Assembly: GCA_016110215.1 (NCBI GenBank)
Contig: JADWQD010000002.1
Location: 1,922,001-1,986,000 of the forward strand
Direction: 5' to 3'
Origin: Capronia americana
Taxonomy: Eukaryota; Ascomycota; Eurotiomycetes; Chaetothyriales; Herpotrichiellaceae
DNA: 64,000 bases
Positions 24,005 through 35,207 of this stretch are shown one piece after another (position 1 is the first letter of the stretch; each line of letters begins with the position of its first letter). Under the pieces are notes generated by a model. That model did not search any database. It worked only from the letters and a program-made list of their open reading frames with translations, and was not told the origin of the DNA. The translations under genes and the position numbers were made by a program.

Positions 24005-25255
24005 GTGGCACTGCGGTGTTGTGGCTTCACAGCAGCCACGCAGTTCTGTTGTCGAGGGGAAGAATGCGGCCGAGACGCAGCCCAGTGCCAAGAGATAAGA
24101 TAATCGCGCGCTTAAGCGATGACGTCGATCTATTTACTTTCAGCTGGACGCGAACCGACGCGACGCGACGCGACAGCGGGGTAGCCGCATATGTACGTAG
24201 CTTACTACTTCATTTCTTCATTCGCATCCAGATAACTAAGTACACACCGTTACATTGGCTCATCTCGAAACGGTGGATGCCAACTGCCTCGGCTTCCTCC
24301 CCCGTTACCGCCGCATCTAGGGGATGAACGGCTAAAGTAGGTGAAGGAGAAAGGCGAGCGATTGTTGAGAGCCGAATATAGCGGTCCATACGAGGTTTTC
24401 AACCAGCGCGCGATCCCCGAGGATATTCTGGCTTACTGTGTTGCTTGGGTGCGTGGAACTACGTGCCCCCTCGCGATCACTTCGATAACGATTTCAACCC
24501 ACTTGACGATTGGGAGGATGATTGAATAAGTGACAATACTCTCGAAGACTGGACAATTGCGCCCTGGCAAGTGCCTCCGTCATGATTCCCAGCTCGTGGA
24601 TCCAGGTCGCCAGGCTCAGATCAAAGAGCTGTGCCAATGTGAACCGTCCACGAGGACATCAGATTCATGGGAGGCGCAAGGTCGCGCTCGGGGACTTTTG
24701 GGGGCGTGAGGTGAGCTTCGTGCAACGCGGGAGAGCAGGGGATATCCAGACAAGGCAGCGAGGCGGAGGTATCGGTGCCAATTTAACTGTCTTGCCCTGG
24801 AAGTTCCGTCTGAGAACGGTAATAGCTATAGGCATGGAGAATGTCTTTACCCGAAGAGCTGAGTTGTTTCGCCGTGTACGGATACATAGTCAGCCCCTTT
24901 GGATTTGGTTGTATTGTCCAGAAAATTGGTTCTATCACGAGTCAGGGACAAAGCAGATGACAAGACTGCTGTGAACGGTCTGTACGCGTCCCTCCTTTCA
25001 CGAGATGAAGGTCGGTGTCAACCACTATTCCGGCGAATGTCACCGGGTGAGCACTGCAGAACTCATGCGAAGCTGCAAGCCGAGAAGACAGAAGATTAGA
25101 TATGTGAAGCGATAAATCCTTCCGGCTGAAGAAAGTGTGCCATTACGGCGGCGTGCTTCCCTGTGACAAGCGAGACATGTTGAAGAACTGCACCGGATTC
25201 CGTCGGTTGATGGTCTCCTTTCCAGGGCTTGCTTTCAAGGACACCCTCTGTCTCG
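24005..25255. other. Gene-poor interval, nothing recognised
   Basis: I find no family match on either strand. A weak ATG frame at 24582-24974 (+) has no recognisable domain. The interval is the 5' flank of APC2 and the 3' flank of the regulator gene. Confidence 0.55.
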
Positions 25256-27154
25256 TCAGCCTTGGCCTTGACGTTCCATTCCTCCCAGATGGCCGATCTT
25301 CGATGCAAGCCTCAGTGACAGGGCGTCGTTCCAGAAGTACGTCTCGCACAGTCGAACATTGGCCTGCCAATTCCGCGCATTCGGTCGCGCCCTCAAGAGC
25401 TGGATCCCCAGCAAACAGGGCTGTCCTGACGGGTCAAACGTTGCAACAAGCATGGTGCCGACCCACGTCATGAATGCTTCGTTTCGTTCCGTCACCTCTA
25501 TGAACAGAGACCTCATGAACTTGCACTGAAGCTGTAAGAAGGCGTTTGTCAGATAGAACATCGCACGTGTTGTATCTGTGGAATAGCAGAACGCCATCAA
25601 CGCGATTACGAGGAGCTGTTCGATCAGCGACAGTCCCCGCTTGTGCAGGAACTCGCCGCACAGCGTGACATTGCGGGCGCTTTGAGAGTACTCGTGGAGG
25701 TTGTACACGTCGGATTCTCTCAGGTAGGTGTTGATATCCTGCTCCCAGGCGTTGACGTGGGCGATCAGGTTGATGACCTGATGACTCAGCAGGCCAGACA
25801 GGGCCACGTCGGTCAACCCAGGGTGGAATTTCGCGATGGTGTCGCACAAATCGGGGTCGAAGGGATGCTCTGGATAGGTGAAGACGCCGTCCGGGGGGAA
25901 GAATTGCTTGTCGTCCAGTTTGATGGAGTGGCGGGCAGCGTAAAAGTTCTGCCAGCTGGGGGGATGAAGCGAGAAGCGACTGATTAGTCATGGTCTTACG
26001 CCCAACGTCGCATCAGGGGCAGGCCAGCACTTACGCGATCGACATCGTCTTCAGAAACCCTTCGAAGCCTGGCGGTTATCAGAATCTCTCGTGTGGTGCA
26101 CAGATGGAGCAATGGGAAACATACCCAGTTGGTCGACACCGCCTCTCAGCGCGACCACCTGTTTGATCCCGAGAGTGTGCATGTCTACTGCATCATAGTT
26201 GCCCGACAGGGCCTGGGAAGGGCGAGGCGAGTCAGCGCGCTGATCTGATCGTGCCGACGGTCTCTCACCTCGAACCCCGACAAGTTGCTCAACGTCACGA
26301 CGACTGCATCGCTCGCTCTTTCCGACTCCCGCGAAAGCCTCTCGCGCAATTGCGAAACAGCTGACTGGTAGAGGCGGAAGGATTCTGGAGGGGCCTCGCG
26401 GCTCCCGGTGGAGGTGATGCTAGCGCTGAAAGAGGCCACGGCCGCCAGGGCCGAGAATACCATGCGGTCGTTCATGACGAACGGGATGTAATTGCGCAGC
26501 AGAGCGAGGTCTTGCCCAACGCCCACAAAATGCGGGCGCTGGACTGCCGTCGGGGAATACTGCTTTACGTCTGGCACTTCACGTCAGCTGGATCGGCGCG
26601 AGAAAAGGTGGCCCCATACAGAACTGAATGGCATGCTGAATGAAGGCGTTTGCTGGGATCGGGTATGGTGAGTGTGATATCTCGTGCGCACCAGGATTGC
26701 CGAGCCGCACAATGTCGCTGCTAGACCCCTGGGTGGCGCTGCGACGATGGCGCGGGCCTGGCTGTTGCTGGCGACGCCCTACAGGGTGGTTTTGGCGTTG
26801 CTGGTGTGGTTCATGTTCCTCGCCTTCTTGACTTTGGTGTGCGGGGAACACTGGATCTGTTCCTGGGTTTCTCCTTCCTCCAGGATCGCTGGGACGGTCC
26901 ATTCTTCGATGGGACCGGCATATCTTCTGAAAAGTCCCGGTTCGGGTCAGATGGCCAACGCGACAATATATGGTGGGCAGGCAGGGAGCTGATTGTGCGG
27001 GAGACATGCGCTGCCCGTTCACTAACAGAGCCCCTGCGTCCGCTCCCGGGCTATTGGGGCCCATGAGTCGTGTCTGAAGCTTGTCGCCAATGACTACGGA
27101 AGTAGAGGCCCGGCGGCACCCATCAGAGCATGCCTGAAAGGGGACAGCCGGCAT
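25256..27154 (-). CDS. Fungal-specific transcription-factor-domain protein (fungal_trans_2 type)
   Basis: Five exons: 27154-26620, 26576-26269, 26212-26125, 26059-26035 and 25979-25256, totalling 1680 nt or 559 aa. The middle carries the helical regulatory domain seen in many Zn2Cys6 activators: RPHFVGVGQDLALLRNYIPF, MVFSALAAVASFSAS, LSGFEALSGNYDAV and TLGIKQVVALRGGVDQLGF. The C-terminal half is helical (WEQDINTYLRES, LIEQLLVIALMAFCYS). I cannot find a Cys-X2-Cys-X6-Cys zinc cluster in the N-terminal exon or in the bases upstream, so the DNA-binding part is missing, too diverged or lies in an exon I did not resolve. The N-terminal boundary is therefore uncertain. It is divergent from the aldehyde dehydrogenase gene 1 kb away and may regulate it. 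Confidence 0.68.
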
Positions 27155-28153
27155 GGTGATTCGTTATGCACGACGTGTTCAGAGCTGGCGACGCCGGAAA
27201 CGAGATAATCCGACCGGAAAGAAGCAGCATACTTCCAGGACGACGTACTGTAGCAGAGCCACAACGGGTGTTGGTTAGTGTGCGCCAACCTTAATTGGCC
27301 ATAAGACATACATGCATATCATAAGCCGAAGTCGACGGACAAGGGGCCGGAATAGTGAGCATCGTGGATCAGCGATCTGTGCCTGAAGCATATGGCAGTG
27401 CATGCTGCGAGGGGCTATTTGATGCAATGCTCACCAAAGCAACAACAGATTTCAACACTGGTCCTCGTCATGGCGCGCGACAATCTCGGCCTCGCCTGAA
27501 AGAAGCAATCTGACGGGCAGTGAGAAGAAGCCCGACCTCGACTTGCCAATGCTCCCATTACCTCAGCGGCTCCAATGGGACCCCGAGAACACGGATGAAA
27601 AGGCCTGTATTCACGTTTCGGGCAGGGGGAGGCGACGGACCTTTGCGCGCTTCGGGCTACACATCTGTGCCCATCCATCACTTGCCTCGAATGAACAGGA
27701 TCTTCGCTTGTCGGCGTTCGAAAGCGCATGTCGATGCACGCTGGCGATCCCGAGAACGTGGGGCGCCATGTTCGAGAGGCTTTGGAAAGCCCGATCCCGG
27801 CCAGACGGGCGCCCCCATCCATTACCAGGTGTAGCAAATGCCCCCCTGTCATTGCCCGTAGCGGTGCCCCTCCCTCCTTCTTGGGGGGCTTTATTTGGCG
27901 CCTCAGGCCACAAAGGGCCCAATCAGTCTTTATTCGACCTCCAACCCCTTCTGACACCTTTGTAAGCTCGCATACCATACTGCCGGAAGCAGAAAGCTGC
28001 AGTTATCTATTCGAGCTGCAGACGACGACCGCCGCCTTATTGCTTGAGGCTCTCCCCGCCGGAACAAACTTCTCACTCATCTGAGACCCCGCCCCGTGTT
28101 CCCCTTTGGTGTCGCGGGCCGATGAGACAGACTGTCTGCTGCAGGCCGTGTTC
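27155..28153. promoter_or_regulatory. Divergent intergenic region between regulator and aldehyde dehydrogenase
   Basis: This 1-kb interval separates two divergently transcribed genes, so it should hold both promoters. Long overlapping frames on both strands at 27415-27980 have no recognisable content and look like chance frames in GC-rich DNA. Confidence 0.45.
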
Positions 28154-29922
28154 ATGGCTTCCGCAGAATACACGTCGCCGGAAGAGTTCGAATTAGGCTA
28201 CAGGACTCTCGAAAGCACCTTCGCCAGCAACCGAACCAAGTCGATCAAATGGCGGAAGGTACGTGCTGATTTGGAGCGAGCCGTCCATCTCCGTCCGTCG
28301 ATGTGACCGCACCGCAGGCTAACGAACATGCGCAGTGGCAACTCAAGCAGTTGTGGTGGCTGCTCGAGCAGAATCTCGACCGGATCGTCGATGCGCTCCA
28401 CACGGAGCTCAATCGCCATGCATTTGAGACTCTCACTATGGAGGTGCGCAGCATCAAGGGTGACATTGTCGATATGCTGGAGCATATCGATGAATGGTCC
28501 AAAGGCGAAAAGCCGGACGCAGGTTTCCTGTTCGGCACCCTGGGAAACGCCTGGCTGAGAAAAGAGCCGCTCGGGGTGACTTTGATCATCGCGGCCTGGA
28601 ACTTCCCACTCTACACGCTGTTGTCACCAATGGTGGCCGCCATCGCTGCTGGTGAGTTTCCGCCTGTCGTCTGATCCGTACCTTGCAGACTAGCGTCTGA
28701 TCTCCTGCCGATTTCCGGGTGAGGTGTCCCAAAAAGGTCTCTGCTCACCAGGGTAGGTAACTGTGTCTTTTTAAAGCCATCCGAACTCGCTCCGGCCACT
28801 CAGGCGCTCCTGGTCGATCTGGTCCCCCAGTACCTGGATCAGTCGGCCATACGCCTGGTGACCGGAGGCCCGGCGGAAGTTGGTCGCATGCTCGAGTTCA
28901 AATTCAACCACATCTTCTACACCGGAGGCGGAAAGGTCGGTCGCATCATTGCCACGGCCGCGGCAAAGCACTTGACTCCCGTCGTCCTCGAGCTGGGTGG
29001 TCAAGCTCCTGTCATCGTGACGCGGTCGGCGGATATTGAATTAGCCGCAAAGAGAATTGCCCACGCGAAGCTCACCAACAGCGGCCAGGTCTGTCTGAAT
29101 GGAAACCACATCTTCGCAGACCCGGCCGTCCACGACCGGCTGCTCGCGAGGCTCCAGTTTTGGTTCGACAAGTTCCTCGAATCGGGCAGCGAGCAATTCG
29201 CCACCATCATCAACGAGCGTCACTTCGACCGGATCGCGGGTCTGCTCAAGTCCAGTGCCGGTGTCGTGGTCTATGGCGGAGACCTGGACCGTGACCGGAA
29301 GTACATCAAACCCACGATTGTGCGGGACGTCATGACCGACGACTCGCTCATGTCTGAAGAGCTCTTCGCTCCGATCGCCCCAGTCATTGTAGCCGACGTG
29401 GATCGCGCCATCCGCATCATCGGCTCCATGCCGCCTCCGCTAGGCCTGTACATCTTCTCTAAGGACCAGGCAGAGATCGACCACATTCTGGACCACACCA
29501 GCTCCGGCGGCGTCACCATCAACGATCTTATGATCCACGCTGGGGTGCCTCACGCGCCTTTCGGAGGCGTCGGCGAAAGCGGCTACGGCAGCTACCATGG
29601 TAAGTACGGCTTCGATGCGTTTTCGCATACCAGGACCGTTGTCGCTCCGCCGACGTGGCTGGAAGCAGTCATGAGTTTCCGCTACGCGCCGTTTGACATG
29701 AAGAACGCAAAGTTTGTAGAAGTCAAGAGCAGTCTCGTCGGAAAGCCGGGCGAGACCATGGAACAGCAGACGGTAGGGAAGAAAGCGACAGTGAGTACGA
29801 TCATGAAGACTGCTCTTTTAGTTGTGGCGATTCTAGCTGCCGCTGATAGTGCTACCGGCGGAAAGTTATTGTTCGTTCATACTATGCGCGATGTTGTCGA
29901 CAAGGTCTGGCGACGGAAATGA
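28154..29922 (+). CDS. ALDH3-like (fatty) aldehyde dehydrogenase
   Basis: Oxidises an aldehyde to the acid with NAD(P)+. Three exons: 28154-28258, 28336-28651 and 28757-29922, giving 528 aa. Landmarks are the AWNFP loop, the Gly-Asn-Cys-Val-Phe-Leu-Lys-Pro-Ser-Glu cofactor region at the second intron junction, FYTGGGKVGR, the general base in LELGGQAP (E219) and the catalytic Cys in NSGQVCLN (C253). PFGGVGESGYGSYHG near the end is typical of class 3 enzymes. A hydrophobic segment near the C-terminus (MKTALLVVAILAAADSA) could be a membrane tail, as in microsomal fatty aldehyde dehydrogenases. The common FTGS reads TGGG here. It lies divergent to a regulator gene. Confidence 0.93.
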
Positions 29923-30405
29923 CGAGACTGCGTGCCGTGTCTATCTAGGAGCATGAGCATGAGCCATTTCTGTTATGACTGGGTATGGAAACAAAGGAGC
30001 ACAGCAATATTGCAATCGATTTACATCAAAGTCCGTCCACAGTGAATCTTCCACGCCGAGGATTTTCCGTATCTCAAAAATTCGTCTCTCATTCCGACCT
30101 TTAACCGTTGGATTTGAAGCCCATCCCACGACTCTACGATAATCTCCCAACTCGAGCGCCTTACTCGAACTCGGATTTACAGTAAATATCGTGTACTAAC
30201 GTAGTAATCACTGCAGACCAAAGTCACGCTCACCGACGTCTCCCATATCGCACACAAAGCGACAATTAATCACCTCTCCACTCAGTTATACTCGTGCCAC
30301 CACATGTGTCTTTCGCTCTCTGTACTGCATATCATCTCCTGGTTACTGGATACTGGATACTATACGCGAGACACATAATACATAATACACAATACACGCC
30401 CAACC
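29923..30405. other. Intergenic region, nothing recognised
   Basis: AT-richer upstream flank of the MTQ2 gene with TACTGGATACTGGATAC and ATAATACATAATACACAA simple stretches just before the ATG. No gene. Confidence 0.6.
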
Positions 30406-31323
30406 ATGGTTCTATTCCCCACGCCGTCAACATCCCACGTACCCTACCACCTCATCTACGAACCAGCCGAAGACTCCTTTCTCTTCCTCGACACCCTCTC
30501 CTCCCCGGCCGAGACGGAATGGTTGCATTCGCGTTTTCGTGACCCGTTCTTCACCACCGCCACTACAAGTCAAATCCCACTCGTCGTCGAAATCGGTCCC
30601 GGCTCCGGCGTCATCATCGCCTTCCTCACCGCCAACGCCCTCCCCATCTTCGGCACCCAGATCCTCAGCCTCACCGTCGATGTGAACCCGCATGCAGCGC
30701 TCGCGACGCGAACCACAGTGGAGAAGGCGGTTGCGGAACAACGACCGAATGAGCAGGACCAAACGAGTCCAAGTCCGAGTCCGAGTCCGAATCCGGGGCC
30801 AAATTCGTATTTGGCTTCCCTTCTCGGCGATCTCACGGCCCCGCTGCGTCCAGGCGAAGTAGACGTCCTGGTCTTCAATCCGCCCTATGTGCCTACTGAG
30901 TCCGTACCGGTGCCTGTGCCCGTGGCTGTGCCTGTGCTTGTTTCTAGGTGTGGGCCTCGCTCAACCTCACCACTACCCGGATTTTCAACCTCGACCGCCT
31001 CCGCCTCCGCCTCAGCCTCGTTCGAAGAATCCTCCAAGTTGCTCGAACTGTCGTACGCGGGCGGTCTTGACGGCATGGAAGTCACGAACCGTCTCCTCTC
31101 GCAGATCCCGGGGATGTTGAGCCCCAGGGGCGTCGCGTACGTGCTGTTCTGTCGCGGGAACAGGCCCGAGGAAGTCAAGCGGGAGATTGCGGCGTGGGAG
31201 GGCGGCCGTCGGGAGGGGTGGGAATGGAAGTGGAGGGCCGAGACGGTGGGCTCGAGCGGGAAGACCGCCGGGTGGGAAAAGTTGGAGATTGTGAGGATAT
31301 GGAGGGAGTGGGAGGGGCCATGA
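30406..31323 (+). CDS. MTQ2: eRF1 N5-glutamine methyltransferase Mtq2 (HemK2/N6AMT1 family)
   Basis: S-adenosylmethionine-dependent methyltransferase that modifies the Gln of the GGQ motif in release factor eRF1, acting with Trm112. Single exon, 305 aa. Motif I is EIGPGSG (residues 62-68). The catalytic NPPY, read FNPPYVPTE, starts at residue 158. The YAGGLDGMEVTNRLL segment and the LSPRGVAYVLF strand are typical of the family. Two low-complexity inserts enlarge it: a Ser-Pro run coded by 30768-30795 and a Val-Pro run plus Ser/Ala-rich stretch right after NPPY (about 30904-31020). The inserts fall in surface loops by family comparison. Confidence 0.92.
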   Translation: MVLFPTPSTSHVPYHLIYEPAEDSFLFLDTLSSPAETEWLHSRFRDPFFTTATTSQIPLVVEIGPGSGVIIAFLTANALPIFGTQILSLTVDVNPHAALATRTTVEKAVAEQRPNEQDQTSPSPSPSPNPGPNSYLASLLGDLTAPLRPGEVDVLVFNPPYVPTESVPVPVPVAVPVLVSRCGPRSTSPLPGFSTSTASASASASFEESSKLLELSYAGGLDGMEVTNRLLSQIPGMLSPRGVAYVLFCRGNRPEEVKREIAAWEGGRREGWEWKWRAETVGSSGKTAGWEKLEIVRIWREWEGP

Positions 31324-31597
31324 AATGAAGAGAATCGATCTGATCTGACCTGGTCTGGTCTGGTCTGCGAGAGTCTCCGAAATCAAAGAGCCAGTTGACG
31401 CGGCAGTGAGTCTATTGGATCTGGAGTCTGGATTCCAGACTCTAGAGTCTACGGCACTATGGATCACATACGCAGCCTGGGCGTTGAGCTGAATCACCAG
31501 CTATACGCTCAGAGGCATAGGGGAGATCCCCTCCATCCCGCCAGCCATCAGCACCGAAGGACTTGAGTGTCAGCCCATAATCTGAGCTCGGGTCCAC

Positions 31598-33301
31598 TCA
31601 GTACCCGAGTCCATACCCCCTCACCCTCGAGAAAAAGAACGGCTTGTCATTCCTCAAATGGAACTCGGCCCAATCATTCGTGAGCACGTTAAAGCTCCAG
31701 AAACCCTTCCACACCAACTTGTTGTTCTTGGTGGTGGATTTCGACCTTGCATTGCCCGCATGCTTGAGCGACAAGTGCATCGTATACATATACCTGGGCC
31801 CGGCGCCCTCAGTTTCAATGTGTAAGTCGCCGTGGGACAGAGTGGGCTTGGGAGACGATTCATTCGTCTGACTGCCAGTGGCCGGGGTGTCTGTTTCCAT
31901 CATCGGACTATCGAGGCTTGGATGGGAGAGGCGCCAGCGGCCGCGGAGGGCGTGTTTCATCACGTCTCGCGCCGAGGGAGGTGGTGCAGCGGCGCCAGTT
32001 CCTCCTGTGGAGGAAGACGGAGCAGTGTCTCTGAGAAGTGCGGGCGCCGAAGAGGTGAAGTTGAGAGGGTGTCCCGCCGCCTCTTTCTTCCCGGAGCGGA
32101 CATAGTTGAGATTCTCGGGCGTCAAGTGGTGGACCACCTCGATGGGTTCGCTGGTGGTCAGAAGAGAGATGCAGGTGCCGTCGCGGAAGAAGCGTAGATA
32201 TCGGTAATATGTAACGATATGGACGGGATTGGACCAAGTGCTGGCGGTTGCAGAAGCGCCACCCGGACGGGTATAGTTGACGGTGGAAATATAAACGCCC
32301 GTGAAGCGGATGCGAGGGTAGTTGTGGAAGACATCCCGCCACACGGTGTCTTTTGGGAAAGACACCTCCGTGACCAGGCCTGGAGACGGATGGCCGTCCT
32401 CGTCAGGATCTTCAGTTAACGACTCAAATATGATCTCCCGGCCTTGCAGATCGGTGTTGAAGTTGTATTGCTGACTTGCGAGGCCGAACTCTGGCCCCAA
32501 CGCAACGCGCTTCCAGATGCTATTATCAATCATGACGTGGTAGGCCAGCTTCTTGCAGACCAAAGACAGGCGGACATAGGTGGCCGGGTCACGAATGGCA
32601 ACATGGCGAAGCAAATCCAACAGCACCTCTGCGGGGAGTTTCTTGATTCCACATGAGGGAGGACGATCTCCAGGGATGATGGGCGGCGCCCCCAATATCT
32701 GACAGTCGGCAAAAGAATCAATCAATTGCGCAAACGGCAACACTTCTCGCTTGGGTTCTTCAAGGGAGTGGTGAGCGGTTGAGGGGACCGTCACAGCGGC
32801 GTTGGACGGGTTAGAGTTCGCCGGTTTCGACTTCCACGCTGTGGCATAGTGCTTGTTCTTGTACGTCTGGTCGACCTTGGCATCGAGCTTGTAAGCTTTC
32901 CGATAGTGGGAGAGACTGTCCCCCAGGTTGCCTTGACCTTCCTTTTCCACGGCACGTTCAAAGTGTTCGAGCGCGCTCTGGGGCTCCTTCCTGGCCGTGG
33001 GCGTAAACTCATCGTCATCAATGTTACGAATTTTTAAGCCTTCGATACGTTGCTGGACTATGGTGGAGCTGCTACCGCCCGCATGGTCTGCATCGCTGTG
33101 GTGGTCGGAGTCATCTTGCTTGATGTCTGCCGCTGGGTGGCGAGTGGGTGGTTTGTTGATAGGCCTTTCTGGTCGGTGATCACTTGTCCTTCGCGCCTTC
33201 TGGAGTGACGATGGCCTTTTATCCGGCCTCTTGGTACGAGCGTTCACTTCTTCCTTCCATTGCTGGCGGAATTGTTCGAGTTCCGAGGCCGGTTCGGCCA
33301 T
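31598..33301 (-). CDS. HRT3: F-box protein of the Hrt3/Pof7/FBXO9 family
   Basis: Substrate adaptor of an SCF ubiquitin ligase. Single exon, 567 aa. An N-terminal basic, disordered stretch is followed by a TPR-like hairpin (ALEHFERAVEKEGQGNLGDS and LSHYRKAYKLDAKVDQTYKN). The F-box comes next (IKKLPAEVLLDLLRHVAIRD, then VRLSLVCKKLAYHVMIDNSI). The family C-terminal region is clear: YPRIRFTGVYISTVNYTRPG, YYRYLRFFRDGTCISLLTT, EVVHHLTPENL and the end WSFNVLTNDWAEFHLRNDKP with FFFSRVRGYGLGY. It is the best-defined of the four F-box genes here and sits divergent to the carrier gene. Confidence 0.9.
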   Translation of the reverse strand: MAEPASELEQFRQQWKEEVNARTKRPDKRPSSLQKARRTSDHRPERPINKPPTRHPAADIKQDDSDHHSDADHAGGSSSTIVQQRIEGLKIRNIDDDEFTPTARKEPQSALEHFERAVEKEGQGNLGDSLSHYRKAYKLDAKVDQTYKNKHYATAWKSKPANSNPSNAAVTVPSTAHHSLEEPKREVLPFAQLIDSFADCQILGAPPIIPGDRPPSCGIKKLPAEVLLDLLRHVAIRDPATYVRLSLVCKKLAYHVMIDNSIWKRVALGPEFGLASQQYNFNTDLQGREIIFESLTEDPDEDGHPSPGLVTEVSFPKDTVWRDVFHNYPRIRFTGVYISTVNYTRPGGASATASTWSNPVHIVTYYRYLRFFRDGTCISLLTTSEPIEVVHHLTPENLNYVRSGKKEAAGHPLNFTSSAPALLRDTAPSSSTGGTGAAAPPPSARDVMKHALRGRWRLSHPSLDSPMMETDTPATGSQTNESSPKPTLSHGDLHIETEGAGPRYMYTMHLSLKHAGNARSKSTTKNNKLVWKGFWSFNVLTNDWAEFHLRNDKPFFFSRVRGYGLGY

Positions 33302-33765
33302 GGTCCCTCCTCACGCGTGATGCTCTGGGAAGTCCGGGGATGAGGCTATGTTACCGATGACTTCACAAGATAGAACAGTCGTGACACGGGCGGGACCCGG
33401 CTACCGTGAGATTTGCGGAGAGGTGATGAGTCAATGAAGACAATCGCAGACAGACCACAACGAGGCTTCGATGACGGTGGAGGTCTCGAGGCTTATCTAA
33501 TGGCCGCGTTATCGCCGAGCCGTCCTCGGTTCTGTTACCCGTTTTGCTGGGCCCGATAACGGCCGATCCTTCTGGCTCAGTTTTTGGCGCATCTCCATTT
33601 CTCATCGATGCGAAGTCAAAAGTCTCGATGTCATTGTCGCCTCCCCCAACCTCAGCGTTCTATATTTCCACCACAACAGACATGCGAACTTCGTGTTGAC
33701 AGCACAGCTATAGTCGAGTCCAAGGCCTGGTCATTGCTCAGTCTCGTCCGCAGTTTCGGGCTTGA
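33302..33765. promoter_or_regulatory. Bidirectional promoter region of the F-box and carrier genes
   Basis: 464 bp between the divergent ATGs at 33301 (-) and 33766 (+). No gene is seen. Confidence 0.55.
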
Positions 33766-35207
33766 ATGTCCTACCCATTTACTGCCGCACCTGCGCAGTC
33801 ACTTGACGAGCACCCTCTCTCTCAACACGCTCTTGGCCACGATGCCCAACAACAATTACAAATCGAGGGACAACGGCATGACAGAGTACCGTTCTCGCAA
33901 CAGAGTACCGCCAACATGTCGGGCTCCGACAAGGTCGAGATAACCACTACCCAGCGTATGATGTCCGCCACCTGGGGAAGTGTCCTGACAACTTTACTTG
34001 GTATGTCCCAAACGGCGAAACCAACACCAGAACCTATATTGACTGTTGCACAGTAACGCCGCTCGATGTCGTCCGCGTGCGATTGCAGTCGCAGCAAGCT
34101 CCTCCGCCCGCGAATCTCTCCCGCTTTCCGGCATATTCCACAAGCTTCAAACAACTCCCTCCCGACCTAGGTGTGAACTCATGTTGTCGAGAAGTGTTCT
34201 TCGTGGGAAACAATGGTCAGTTCTGCCTGGCAGGGAATGGCTCCATCCAAGGATCTTCCACGCTCATAGCGGACTGTGCAGTGGAAGAAACCCAGCAAAA
34301 AACGTTCACATCCACCATGGACGCAATGAAGAAGATTGCGAGGAATGAGGGATACCAGACATTGTGGCGGGGCATGTCCCCCACGTTGATGATGGCAATC
34401 CCAGGCAACGTCATCTACTTCACCGGTTACGACTGGCTGCGCTACAACCATGCCAGCCCGATCCGGAAGATCGCATCCGACACCTATGCTCCATTGATTG
34501 CTGGTTCGGTCGCGAGGGTAGCAGCTGGTATTGCTGTTTCACCTGTCGAGATGTTCCGCACTCGTATGCAGGCGACTGCTGGAAGTGGCTCAGGTGTCTT
34601 CAAAGAGACCTTACTTGGCTTGCATCGCATGGCCCAGACGCAGGGATACACTTCTCTCTGGCGAGGACTCACACTGACGTTGTGGCGAGATGTTCCTTTC
34701 TCGGGATTCTACTGGTGGGGGTACGAAGCCATTCGGAACAAGTTGACAGACGCCAGGGAGGTGGCCAGAGGGCGGCATCTCGACCCTGGCCGGTCCTTGA
34801 CGAGTGGCCGAGCAGCTCAAGCCGAGCAAGATCACACTACGACTTTTGTCGACAGTTTCATCGCTGGCTCAGGCTCTGGTGCCATTGCCGCATTCATCAC
34901 CACACCCTTTGATGTAGGCAAGACTCGTCAACAAGTCTACCACCATGCTGGAGACGACGCCCCGTCAGTGGTCAGCGCAAGGGAAGCCGCGAAGGCGGGA
35001 AAGCACATTCCCGAAGAGCTCCACATCACCCAGTTCTTGCGCCATATTTACGCGGAGGAGGGCATTGCAGGACTTTTCAAGGGATGGGCGGCCCGTTGTA
35101 TGAAAGTCGCGCCCGCTTGCGCCATTATGATAAGCTCATATGAGTTAGGCAAGAAATGGGCTAAGACGCAGAACGAGAAGAAGGAAGAGGACAAAGCGCT
35201 GGCTTGA
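33766..35207 (+). CDS. MTM1: Mitochondrial carrier Mtm1 (SLC25A39/40 family)
   Basis: Inner-membrane carrier linked to mitochondrial glutathione import and manganese/iron handling. Exons 33766-34000 and 34054-35207 give 462 aa. The 53-bp intron (GTATGT...CACAG) splits the first signature just before TPLDVVRVRLQSQ. Signature motifs of the three repeats are visible: TPLDVVRVRLQ, SPVEMFRTRMQ and TPFDVGKTRQQ. The long first matrix loop is cysteine-rich (NSCCREVFF, FCLAGN, DCAVEE). Those Cys are the feature of this subfamily and in animal SLC25A39 are tied to iron-sulfur sensing. A second in-frame ATG at 33916 could serve as start. Confidence 0.93.

Noticed and set aside
27415..27980. Overlapping long frames on both strands between the regulator and the aldehyde dehydrogenase
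   Set aside because: Frames in opposite directions over the same bases with no protein-like pattern. Most likely chance in GC-rich DNA.
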